Assembly (NCBI GenBank): GCA_029940375.1
Contig: JAPYUX010000001.1
Span: 314,038 to 378,037 of the forward strand
DNA: 64,000 nucleotides
DNA from: Dehalococcoidia bacterium
Lineage (GTDB): Bacteria; Chloroflexota; Dehalococcoidia; Lucifugimonadales; Lucifugimonadaceae
Reading direction: 5' to 3'
In this document: piece after piece, positions 41,562 through 49,454 of the stretch
Position numbering within the stretch: position 1 is the first letter of the stretch
How the letters are laid out: every line of letters begins with the position of its first letter
The notes under the pieces: model-generated
What the model was told of the DNA's origin: nothing
The model's input: the letters and a program-made list of their open reading frames with translations, nothing else
Databases searched by the model: none
Translations under genes and position numbers: made by a program

Positions 41562-43367
41562 ATGAATGTAAGAAATTTCTCGATAATAGCACACATTGAC
41601 CATGGTAAATCTACTTTGGCAGATCGTTTTATTGAAATTACAAATACGATACCGGATAGAAATTTTCAAGATCAAGTTTTAGATACTATGGACTTGGAAC
41701 GAGAACGAGGCATTACAATTAAAGCTCAAACTATTCAACTAAATTATGTTTTGAATGGAGATAATTATGTGTTCAATTTAATTGATACTCCTGGACATGT
41801 TGATTTTACCTATGAAGTGTCTAGATCATTAGCTGCATGCGAAGGTGCTCTATTATTGATTGATGCTACACAAGGAGTTCAAGCTCAAACTATTTCTACT
41901 GTTTATCAAGCCTTAGATCAAAATCTTGTAATAATTCCAGTAGTAAATAAAATCGATTCCCCTTTAGCTGAAACAGAAAAAGTCACACAAGAAGTAATGG
42001 AAATATTAGGATTTGATGAAAATGAAATTATGAAAGTTTCTGCTAAACAAGGAACGGGTGTCTCAGAACTTTTACAGACTATAGCAAAAAAAATACCTTC
42101 TCCCAAAAGCCATGATGATTCAAATCAACTAAAAGCTTTAATTTTTGATTCAAAATATGATACATATAAAGGCGCGATTGCATATGTAAAAATTCTAAGT
42201 GGATCAATAAATAAAGGTCAGAAAATATATTTTCATAATTCCAAATCAGAACATGAAGCTATAGATATTGGATATCTAAAACCTCATCATGAATCCATTT
42301 CAACTCTTAACACTGGATATGTTGGCTATGTAGAAACAGGAATAAAAAATTTAAAAGATATCCAAGTAGGAGATACAATAACAAATAGAACATATAAAGG
42401 AACAACTCTTTTAAATGCTTATAAAGAATCAGTTCCAACTGTCTACACAGGATTATATCCTATAGTTTCTGATAAATATCAAGACCTAAAAGAAGCACTA
42501 GATAAATTATATTTAAATGACCCAAGCCTTGTATATGAACCAGAAACATCAGCAGCTTTAGGATTTGGCTTCAGGTGTGGTTTTTTGGGAATGTTACATA
42601 TGGAAATAATTCAAGAAAGATTGGAAAGAGAATATGATTTGGAATTAATAGCGACTGCTCCCAGCGTTACTCATTCAGTTCATTTAAAAAATGGAGATAT
42701 AAAAAAAATTCAAAATCCATCTCAATGGCCTGCTTCACCATTGATAGATTTTATTAAAGAACCATGGGTGAAAATTGATATTATTTCACCAGATGAATAT
42801 ATAGGAAAAATTGTAGACTTTCTATCTACTAAGCGAGGAGAATTTGGACAAATAGATTACATACAGAATAAAAATAAACTATCATCACAAATTGTAATGA
42901 TATCTCACTTTTTACCTCTTTCAGAAATTCTAGTTGATTTTTTTGATGGATTGAAATCTTGCTCTTCTGGATACGCTTCAATGGATTATGAACTCATTGA
43001 AGAAAGAAAAGCAAGATTAGTTAAATTAGATATATTGGTTAACAATGAAAGTGTGGATTCCTTATCTCTGATTACTGTAAATACTTCTGCATCTTTAAAA
43101 GGTCGCGATCTGGTAACCAAACTTAAAAACTTGATACCGAGGCAAATGTTTCAAGTCCCAATTCAAGCAGCTATTGGAGGAAAGATTATAGCTAGAGAGA
43201 ACATAAAAGCTTTAAGAAAAAATGTTTTAGCCAAGTGTTATGGCGGAGATATAACTAGAAAGAGGAAACTTCTTGAAAAACAAGCTAAAGGGAAAAAAAG
43301 GAGAATGAAAATGATTGGGTCTGTTGAAGTTCCTCAAGAGGCATTTATGGCAGTGTTGAAATTGTAA
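41562..43367 (+). CDS. lepA: Elongation factor 4 (LepA)
   Basis: A 601-residue translational GTPase that back-translocates or rescues stalled ribosomes. G1 AHIDHGKSTLADR at residues 9-21, G2 RGITIKAQT, G3 DTPGHVDF, G4 NKID. The C-terminal LepA-specific domain is complete, with GGKIIARENIKALRKNVLAKCYGGD (IIARENIKALRKNVLAK) and KGKKRRMKMIGSVEVPQEAF. Length is normal. It converges on galU, with a strong hairpin just after its end. Confidence 0.97.
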   Translation: MNVRNFSIIAHIDHGKSTLADRFIEITNTIPDRNFQDQVLDTMDLERERGITIKAQTIQLNYVLNGDNYVFNLIDTPGHVDFTYEVSRSLAACEGALLLIDATQGVQAQTISTVYQALDQNLVIIPVVNKIDSPLAETEKVTQEVMEILGFDENEIMKVSAKQGTGVSELLQTIAKKIPSPKSHDDSNQLKALIFDSKYDTYKGAIAYVKILSGSINKGQKIYFHNSKSEHEAIDIGYLKPHHESISTLNTGYVGYVETGIKNLKDIQVGDTITNRTYKGTTLLNAYKESVPTVYTGLYPIVSDKYQDLKEALDKLYLNDPSLVYEPETSAALGFGFRCGFLGMLHMEIIQERLEREYDLELIATAPSVTHSVHLKNGDIKKIQNPSQWPASPLIDFIKEPWVKIDIISPDEYIGKIVDFLSTKRGEFGQIDYIQNKNKLSSQIVMISHFLPLSEILVDFFDGLKSCSSGYASMDYELIEERKARLVKLDILVNNESVDSLSLITVNTSASLKGRDLVTKLKNLIPRQMFQVPIQAAIGGKIIARENIKALRKNVLAKCYGGDITRKRKLLEKQAKGKKRRMKMIGSVEVPQEAFMAVLKL

Positions 43368-43384
43368 TACTAAGTATTTACAAT

Positions 43385-44227
43385 TTACAATTTTTTCTCA
43401 AGAATCTTATGATTCTTGAGAAAAAAAGACGAAGCTTTTAATAAACCTTCGATATTGCCAGTGTCAAAATGGTAACCATCTAATATTTCACCAGAAATCT
43501 CTGATTCTTTTCTTGACTTTAATAAAGCTTCAGTTAAATTGATTTCCTGATCATTTTCTACATTATCACTTATATAATCAAAAATATTTGGATTTAAAAT
43601 ATATCTTCCTAGAATTCCTATCTTTGAAGGTGCATCCGAAAGTTTAGGCTTTTCTACTAAGTTTGTAATTTTATATCTGTTTTTTTCTTTAATAAATTCC
43701 ACTATACCTTTTTGTTCGATTTCGTTTTTTTTTAATATATTTAAACCGATAACATGACCACCAAATTTATCGTATATTTTCATTAATTGAGAAATTGGAT
43801 TTCCTTTTGTGAATATTACATCATCGGGTAATATAACTGCGAAAGAAGACTCATTAATAATTCTTTTTGCTAGCTTGATTGCATGCCCCACCCCTAAGGG
43901 TTTATCTTGTAACAAGAATCGTATATTAGCAGAGTCTGAAAAGATTTCTTCTTTATAATTATTTTCAATTGTTCCATTATTTTGGATGAATTTAGGTAAT
44001 TTTGTGTTTTCAGAAAAATAATCTCTTATAGAATCCATTCCTTCACCTATTATTATAAGAATATTTTCTATTCCTACAGACATTGCCTCTTTAACTGCAA
44101 AATGAATGATAGGATAATTGGCTACAGGAATCATTGCTTTGGGGACTGTTTTAGTTACAGGTAATAATCTTGTTCCTAGCCCTGCACAAGGTATAACTGC
44201 CCAGTTTATTTTTGAGTTTGATATCAT
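43385..44227 (-). CDS. galU: UTP-glucose-1-phosphate uridylyltransferase
   Basis: A 280-residue nucleotidyltransferase making UDP-glucose. PCAGLGTRLLPVTKTVPKAM near residue 13 is the UTP-binding signature, followed by FAVILPDDVIF with the metal Asp and LVEKPKLSDAPSKIGILGRY. It supplies activated sugar, possibly to the membrane glycosylation genes at 49-56 kb. Its last codons lie in a 16-bp perfect hairpin. Confidence 0.93.
   Translation of the reverse strand: MISNSKINWAVIPCAGLGTRLLPVTKTVPKAMIPVANYPIIHFAVKEAMSVGIENILIIIGEGMDSIRDYFSENTKLPKFIQNNGTIENNYKEEIFSDSANIRFLLQDKPLGVGHAIKLAKRIINESSFAVILPDDVIFTKGNPISQLMKIYDKFGGHVIGLNILKKNEIEQKGIVEFIKEKNRYKITNLVEKPKLSDAPSKIGILGRYILNPNIFDYISDNVENDQEINLTEALLKSRKESEISGEILDGYHFDTGNIEGLLKASSFFLKNHKILEKKL
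43391..43426. terminator. Perfect 16-bp hairpin in the lepA/galU convergent junction
   Basis: TTTTTTCTCAAGAATC (43391-43406) is fully complementary to GATTCTTGAGAAAAAA (43411-43426) with a 4-nt loop. It lies inside the galU 3' coding end (encoding FFLKNHKILEKK) and 24 nt after the lepA stop. The T and A tracts are part of the stem and no free U-run follows, so it is not a classical terminator, though it may end or protect both transcripts. Confidence 0.5.
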
Positions 44228-44270
44228 TTATATATATTATTATAACTGTAATTTCGACTATTATGTTCAA

Positions 44271-45035
44271 ATGAAAAAAATATTAGGTCAAAACTTTCTT
44301 ATAAATGATTCAATTTCCAAAAAAATAGTTAAACTTGCTAATTTTTGCCAGGATGATGAAATCATAGAAATCGGACCAGGGAATGGTTCTTTGACTGATC
44401 ATTTACTTAGTCATCACAATAAATTAACTTTATTAGAAATTGATCTTAATTTAATAAAAAAGTTAAAAACAAAATATAGAAATTATAATTTGAAAATAAT
44501 TAACGAAGATGCAAGGTTTTTTCAAATTGCTGGAAATAGAGACCACTCCATTATAGGGAACCTTCCTTACTATGCATCTAATAAGATAATACGAAATTTT
44601 TTAAACCAAAAAAACATTAAAAACATGATTTTTACTATTCAAAAGGAAGTAGGGCAACAAATTACTGCTGCCGATGGAAAGAAATCATTTTTAAGTTTTT
44701 TAGTACAGTCAATTGCAGATGTAAAAGAATTATTGATAATTAAACCTATCGAATTCAAACCCATGCCCAAAGTTGATTCAATGACAGTATTAATAAAACC
44801 ACATTTTAATAATAAAATCTCAAATGATTATGTTGACTTTGTAAGAAGAGGTTTTTCCAATCCAAGAAAAAAGATTATAAATTCTATTTCTATGGGTTTA
44901 AAAAGAGATAATAATGAAATTAAATTATTACTTAATAAAACTGACATAGATCATTCTTTGAGACCCCAACACCTAACTCTGTCACAATGGGAAAATCTAT
45001 ATATAAACTATAAAAGAATTTATGTTGATAAATGA
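44271..45035 (+). CDS. rsmA: 16S rRNA dimethyladenosine transferase
   Basis: A 254-residue SAM-dependent methyltransferase that dimethylates the two adenines near the 3' end of 16S rRNA. MKKILGQNFLINDS gives the conserved start, then the SAM site IEIGPGNGSLTD, LLEIDLNL and the catalytic NLPYYAS. A longer frame upstream overlaps galU and has no support, so the ATG at 44271 is used. No clear ribosome-binding site; the short divergent gap to galU should hold both promoters. Confidence 0.93.
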   Translation: MKKILGQNFLINDSISKKIVKLANFCQDDEIIEIGPGNGSLTDHLLSHHNKLTLLEIDLNLIKKLKTKYRNYNLKIINEDARFFQIAGNRDHSIIGNLPYYASNKIIRNFLNQKNIKNMIFTIQKEVGQQITAADGKKSFLSFLVQSIADVKELLIIKPIEFKPMPKVDSMTVLIKPHFNNKISNDYVDFVRRGFSNPRKKIINSISMGLKRDNNEIKLLLNKTDIDHSLRPQHLTLSQWENLYINYKRIYVDK

Positions 45036-45849
45036 AATAAGCTGTGCAAAAGTAAATTTGGGTTTAGAAGTATTGTATAAAAGACCCGATTCGTATCATC
45101 AAATTCTTTCAATTTTATTGAAAATAAACCTTAATGATTATATTTCCTTGAAAGAATCCAAAGAAAACCAAATTTTGCAAGAGGGCATAGAAGAAAATCA
45201 CAACATAATAAGAAAAGTTGTTTCTTTTATGCAAAATCAATATAGAAATACTCCTGTAAGGATTGAAGTAAAGAAAAACATACCATATTCCTCAGGACTT
45301 GGAGGGGGATCTTCTAATGCTGCAGCTGTAATTAAAGGCATTGACAAATTATGGAAATTGAAACTAAAAACTGAGGAAATGAAAAAAATAGCCCTTCATT
45401 TCGGTTCAGATGTCCCTTTTTTTATTTCACATAATACAGCAATTGTTGAAGGAAGAGGTGAAATAATACATGAAATTCCAAGACCTTCTTTCAATCAAAT
45501 ATTACTCATATACCCAAATATTTATTTAGATCAAAAAACAACGAAAATTTATGATAATGTTTTAAGTTATACCAATGGATCAAGAACTATGGAAACAATT
45601 TCTCTGATAAAAGAAAAAAAACAAATATCTTATGATTTATTTAACGGCTTGGAAAAGTCGGCGTTAGAAATATTTCCGAATTTAATATCATTTAAAAAAA
45701 CACTAAATAATTTAAAATTAAACTCTCTAAATTTAACAGGAGCAGGTCCGACGTATTATTCAATATTTAATGATAATTCTGCGACATTTTGGAAGAAGAA
45801 AATTGAATCCAAATTAAAAGTTAAATGTATTGTAGTTGATAATTTCTAA
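45022..45849 (+). CDS. ispE: 4-diphosphocytidyl-2-C-methyl-D-erythritol kinase
   Basis: A 275-residue GHMP kinase of the MEP isoprenoid pathway. AKVNLGLEVLYKRPDSYH at residues 9-26 and the phosphate-binding loop PYSSGLGGGSSNAAA near residue 93 are diagnostic, with LTGAGPTYYSIF near the end. It begins inside the rsmA 3' end (14-nt overlap), a pairing often seen in bacteria. Other MEP genes are not in the window. Confidence 0.95.
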   Translation: MLINEISCAKVNLGLEVLYKRPDSYHQILSILLKINLNDYISLKESKENQILQEGIEENHNIIRKVVSFMQNQYRNTPVRIEVKKNIPYSSGLGGGSSNAAAVIKGIDKLWKLKLKTEEMKKIALHFGSDVPFFISHNTAIVEGRGEIIHEIPRPSFNQILLIYPNIYLDQKTTKIYDNVLSYTNGSRTMETISLIKEKKQISYDLFNGLEKSALEIFPNLISFKKTLNNLKLNSLNLTGAGPTYYSIFNDNSATFWKKKIESKLKVKCIVVDNF

Positions 45850-46250
45850 TGTATATTTTTGCTTTAATTTTAATTTTGATGTTGATAAATTGGTTATTCT
45901 TTTCGTCATACTATTCACTTTATAAAATATTATTTTTTGAAAAAGATGAAAGCTATACGAATTTAAGACGTATAATTTTAGTTAATTTATCATCTTTCTT
46001 TTATTATGGGTTCATTTATTTTTTGATTGGTTTTTATTTTTATACCTTTCCAGACATTAATGGGAAAATATCGGATTACTTACTTATTTGCTTTCTAATA
46101 TTTTTATTAATGATAGTTTTTTCATTCATTGTTAACTTTATAGAAAAAATTAGATATAAACATATTTTCTTCATTGTTTTATTTTCTATGATAGTTATAA
46201 GTATTATATGTCCAATATTAATCTCTATTAGTTATGAAAAATATAACTGA
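45849..46250 (+). CDS. Four-helix membrane protein, unknown
   Basis: A 133-residue hydrophobic protein with four predicted membrane helices (about 2-20, 40-65, 75-97 and 105-127) and short polar loops. Starts at the ispE stop (TAATG) and its end overlaps the DNA glycosylase start by 17 nt, so it is part of that transcript. No family recognised. Confidence 0.6.
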   Translation: MYIFALILILMLINWLFFSSYYSLYKILFFEKDESYTNLRRIILVNLSSFFYYGFIYFLIGFYFYTFPDINGKISDYLLICFLIFLLMIVFSFIVNFIEKIRYKHIFFIVLFSMIVISIICPILISISYEKYN

Positions 46251-47139
46251 AATCAAAAATATATTTAATATTGAAGAAACTATAGACTTAGCAAACACTT
46301 TAGATGCTGGCCAATCTTTTATGTGGCAAGATATATCCAAAAGAGAAAAGATCATATTTGAAGGATATTTTGAAGATATAAAATTGCATTTAGAACAAAA
46401 GCTAAATTATATATGTGTAACTGTTTTTTCTGATAATTATGATGGTAATTTTAGTTCTAGATTGCAAAAATATTTAGGTAAACCTTTGAATAAAATTCAA
46501 GGTTTCGAAGTTTTATTGAAAGATAAAATTATTTCTCCTGTTATAAAAAAATATCCTGGATTGAGAATTTTAAGACAAGACCCTTGGGAAGCAACTATAG
46601 GTTTTATAACTTCATCTTGTTCAAATTTGCCAAGGATAAAAAAACATATGACTCAATTAAGAAACGTGACTGGTGGAATTTTTCCAAAACCCGAAGATAT
46701 ATTATATTTAGGTGAAGATGATTTGAGGAAATTAGGTTTTGGTTTTAGATCACCTTATATAATTAATGCTGCAGAAATAATTTTAAACGAAAATTTATCA
46801 TTTGATCATCTTGAAAAAGTACCATATGAAATTGCCTTGAACGATTTATTGAATATTCATGGAGTAGGCCGCAAAATAGCAGATTGTATCCTTGCTTATT
46901 CGCTAGATAAAAAAGATTCTTTCCCTGTTGATAGACATGTTCTTTCAGGATTAATTAAATGGTACGGATTACCTAAAAAGACTAATCCTGTCTTTGCAAG
47001 TAATTTTGCCAGAAAAAAATTTGGATATTTATCATCTTATGCACAACAGTATATATTTCATCGACAACGTTTAGCTAGTAGAGCACTTTTATGGGGTGGA
47101 AAACATAGATCTTTTGCTATAGACAATGATATAAGTTAG
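46234..47139 (+). CDS. OGG1-type 8-oxoguanine DNA glycosylase/AP lyase
   Basis: A 301-residue HhH-GPD glycosylase that removes oxidised guanine. Residues from about 120 show WEATIGFITSSCSNLPRI, then the helix-hairpin-helix LLNIHGVGRKIADCILAYS with the catalytic Lys in GRKIADC and the Asp in FPVDRHV. The N-terminal antiparallel beta domain (DAGQSFMWQ) is that of OGG1 rather than MutY. It converges with and overlaps the cca-like gene by 23 nt. Confidence 0.88.
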   Translation: MKNITEIKNIFNIEETIDLANTLDAGQSFMWQDISKREKIIFEGYFEDIKLHLEQKLNYICVTVFSDNYDGNFSSRLQKYLGKPLNKIQGFEVLLKDKIISPVIKKYPGLRILRQDPWEATIGFITSSCSNLPRIKKHMTQLRNVTGGIFPKPEDILYLGEDDLRKLGFGFRSPYIINAAEIILNENLSFDHLEKVPYEIALNDLLNIHGVGRKIADCILAYSLDKKDSFPVDRHVLSGLIKWYGLPKKTNPVFASNFARKKFGYLSSYAQQYIFHRQRLASRALLWGGKHRSFAIDNDIS

Positions 47140-48106
47140 AAATAAGTTCCTTTTCCTTTCCGATCTTCAATTCATTATTGATAATCCTTTGTTTTAATTT
47201 TTCTATGTAGATAATTTTATCTTTGGATTGCTTTGAAAATCCTAGATCTGTAACAAACAATAATTTACTATCCAAATTATCTTCGAAAAACGAGAAATAT
47301 ATTTTTTCTTCGATAGTTGATTTATCCCAGAATTTTTTATCAATCATTGAAATTTTATTTATGAAATTTTTTGGGAAAAAGTTAGTTAATTTATATTTAT
47401 TTATAAAAAGAAAAAACTCTTTCATCATTTCATTTTGAATGATTTTTTTTAATTCATTATTTTTCCTATAATTTGATATATTATTTATATAACTTGATGA
47501 TTTTTCAAGTAGGTCTAAACTCTCCCTTTCAAACTCAAAATTTAAACGAGAAGCAAATTTTATGCACCTAAATATTCTTGTTGGATCATCTCTGAAACTA
47601 CCAGAATGATTGATTTTAATTAATTTATCTTTTATGTCTTTGATTCCATTGTATGGATCAATAATTTTGTATTCTTCATCGCTAATCTCTAAAGCTATGC
47701 TGTTAATTGAAATATCTCTCCTTTTTAGATCTGTAATAATAGTGGAGTTTTCATATAAAGGCAAACTCCCTGAATTAGGATAAGTTTCTTTTCTAGTATG
47801 AGTTATGTCTATAAAATAATCATCATTTTCGATATGAAATGCATTAAATTGTTTACTATGTTGAATCTTTGCATCTAACTCAGCACCTAATTTTTTAGAA
47901 AAATTTTCTATATTTCCATCTATGGCAAAATCAATATCTAATTTTTTTTTGTTTATTTGTGACATTAAAATGTCTCTGATTATACCACCAACTATATAAA
48001 TTTTAATCTCATTATTGATTTTAAATTTTTTACAAAAACTTATAATATAATCTAAATGAGGATTATTTTGAATGAATTTATGAATTAGTGTTTTATGTTT
48101 ATTCAA
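47117..48106 (-). CDS. Class II tRNA nucleotidyltransferase/poly(A) polymerase head
   Basis: A 329-residue polymerase-beta-fold protein. GGIIRDILM (nucleotide site), LDIDFAID with the metal Asp pair, RRDISINSIAL, the NTP-binding DDPTRIFRCIKFASRLNF and an RNA-binding neck follow. The later HD domain seen in long CCA enzymes is absent. It could be a CCA-adding enzyme, an A-adding enzyme or a poly(A) polymerase; since the three intact tRNAs here encode CCA, end repair would be the main role if it is a CCA enzyme. Confidence 0.82.
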   Translation of the reverse strand: MNKHKTLIHKFIQNNPHLDYIISFCKKFKINNEIKIYIVGGIIRDILMSQINKKKLDIDFAIDGNIENFSKKLGAELDAKIQHSKQFNAFHIENDDYFIDITHTRKETYPNSGSLPLYENSTIITDLKRRDISINSIALEISDEEYKIIDPYNGIKDIKDKLIKINHSGSFRDDPTRIFRCIKFASRLNFEFERESLDLLEKSSSYINNISNYRKNNELKKIIQNEMMKEFFLFINKYKLTNFFPKNFINKISMIDKKFWDKSTIEEKIYFSFFEDNLDSKLLFVTDLGFSKQSKDKIIYIEKLKQRIINNELKIGKEKELISNLYHCL

Positions 48107-48153
48107 TAATTTTTTATCCTTTATATATATATTAAGTTTAAGGAAAAAACCGA

Positions 48154-48786
48154 ATGAAAGAAAGAAAAGAAAAAATTAAGGTATTTTTTGATTATACGTG
48201 CCCTTGGGTAAGACAAGCCAATTATTGGCTAATTGAGTTAGAAAGAGAAACTAACTTTCTTGAAATTGAATGGAAACCATTTTTATTAGAGCAAGTTAAC
48301 GCTGAAAACAAAGAAACTTGGAAAGCTTGGGATCAAGATTTAAATACTTATACTAGTCGTGGAATCTGGCCCCATTTGGGAGGGATTGCTGCCCGATCAG
48401 TATCTAAGGAATCAGGCTATAAATATATGCGCAAACTATTAGAATTAAAACATGTAGATCGTAAAGATGTAAGAAGTAAAGAATTTATATATAAATTATG
48501 TGAAGAATTAGGATTGTTTAATTCAAAATTCCAAGAAAAAATGAATTCTAATGTTTCTTTGAAAATTATTGCTGATAGTCATGAAGAAGGTGAATCAAAA
48601 GGTATATTTGGAACACCTACAATTGAATTTTCAGATGGAAATACAGTTTTTCTAAAAACATTTACTCCTCCAAAATCAGAATCGAAAAAATTTTTTGAGA
48701 GCTTAAAAAATATAGTTTTTAATAATACATATTTTGGAGAATTGAAAAAACCTCAACCTCCATGGCCTAAACAACATTCTATATGA
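48154..48786 (+). CDS. DsbA/FrnE-family thioredoxin-fold protein with single active-site Cys
   Basis: A 210-residue DsbA-family protein without a signal peptide. FFDYTCPWVRQANYWL near residue 12 is the active site; the second Cys of CxxC is Val (CPWV), so it cannot act as an ordinary dithiol oxidase. The cis-Pro is in IFGTPTIEF. Such proteins include cytosolic isomerases and glutathione-dependent enzymes. AAGGA lies 9 nt before the ATG. It overlaps rnc by 4 nt. Confidence 0.75.
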   Translation: MKERKEKIKVFFDYTCPWVRQANYWLIELERETNFLEIEWKPFLLEQVNAENKETWKAWDQDLNTYTSRGIWPHLGGIAARSVSKESGYKYMRKLLELKHVDRKDVRSKEFIYKLCEELGLFNSKFQEKMNSNVSLKIIADSHEEGESKGIFGTPTIEFSDGNTVFLKTFTPPKSESKKFFESLKNIVFNNTYFGELKKPQPPWPKQHSI

Positions 48787-49454
48787 TTGAAGAATTACTA
48801 AAAAAACTTGAACTTTCTAATAGTAAATTACTAAAGATGTCTTTTACTCATAGCTCTTTTCTGAATGAAAACTTTTCTAATACAAATTTAGAATCAAATG
48901 AAAGATTAGAATTTTTAGGAGATTCTGTGATTAGTTATATTGTTGCTGAATATATTTATGAAAAATATCCCAACTTGACTGAAGGGGATATGTCAAAAAT
49001 AAGATCATTAGTAGTCCAAAGATCTTCATTAGCTAATTTAACAAAAGACCTTGATCTGCACAAACACATGATTTTGGGTAAAGGTGAAGAAAAAAACAAT
49101 GGCAGAATAAAAGAATCTAATTTATGTGATCTTTTTGAATCTTTTATAGGTTGTTGTGCACTAGAATTAGGAATTGAAACAACTAAACTTTTTTTGTTGA
49201 AACATATTTCTTACAAGATTGATTCAATAGTAAAAAAGCAAAAGTTTAATGACCCAAAATCAAAACTTCAAGAGCTATTGCAGGAGAGAAAAATACCTTT
49301 GCCTGAATATATTACAGAATTGAATAATTCAGGCCTTTTTGAAACAAATATTATTATAGATAATAAATCATACGGAAAAGCTACAGGCGAAAGAAAGGTA
49401 GATGCCGAAAAATCAGCGGCTGAAAAAGCTTTGAATAATTTTTACATTTTATGA
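48783..49454 (+). CDS. rnc: Ribonuclease III
   Basis: A 223-residue double-stranded RNA endonuclease. The catalytic signature NERLEFLGDSVISYIVAEYI is at about residues 39-58 and the second acidic site in CDLFESFIGCCALELG; the dsRNA-binding domain starts DPKSKLQELLQE and ends DAEKSAAEKALN. It processes rRNA and structured mRNA. The start overlaps the DsbA-like stop (ATGA) and its own stop overlaps the DUF2298 gene by 4 nt. Confidence 0.95.
   Translation: MIEELLKKLELSNSKLLKMSFTHSSFLNENFSNTNLESNERLEFLGDSVISYIVAEYIYEKYPNLTEGDMSKIRSLVVQRSSLANLTKDLDLHKHMILGKGEEKNNGRIKESNLCDLFESFIGCCALELGIETTKLFLLKHISYKIDSIVKKQKFNDPKSKLQELLQERKIPLPEYITELNNSGLFETNIIIDNKSYGKATGERKVDAEKSAAEKALNNFYIL

Noticed and set aside
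44118-44270. Upstream extension of rsmA
   Set aside because: It overlaps galU and encodes no family sequence; the conserved start of RsmA fits ATG 44271.
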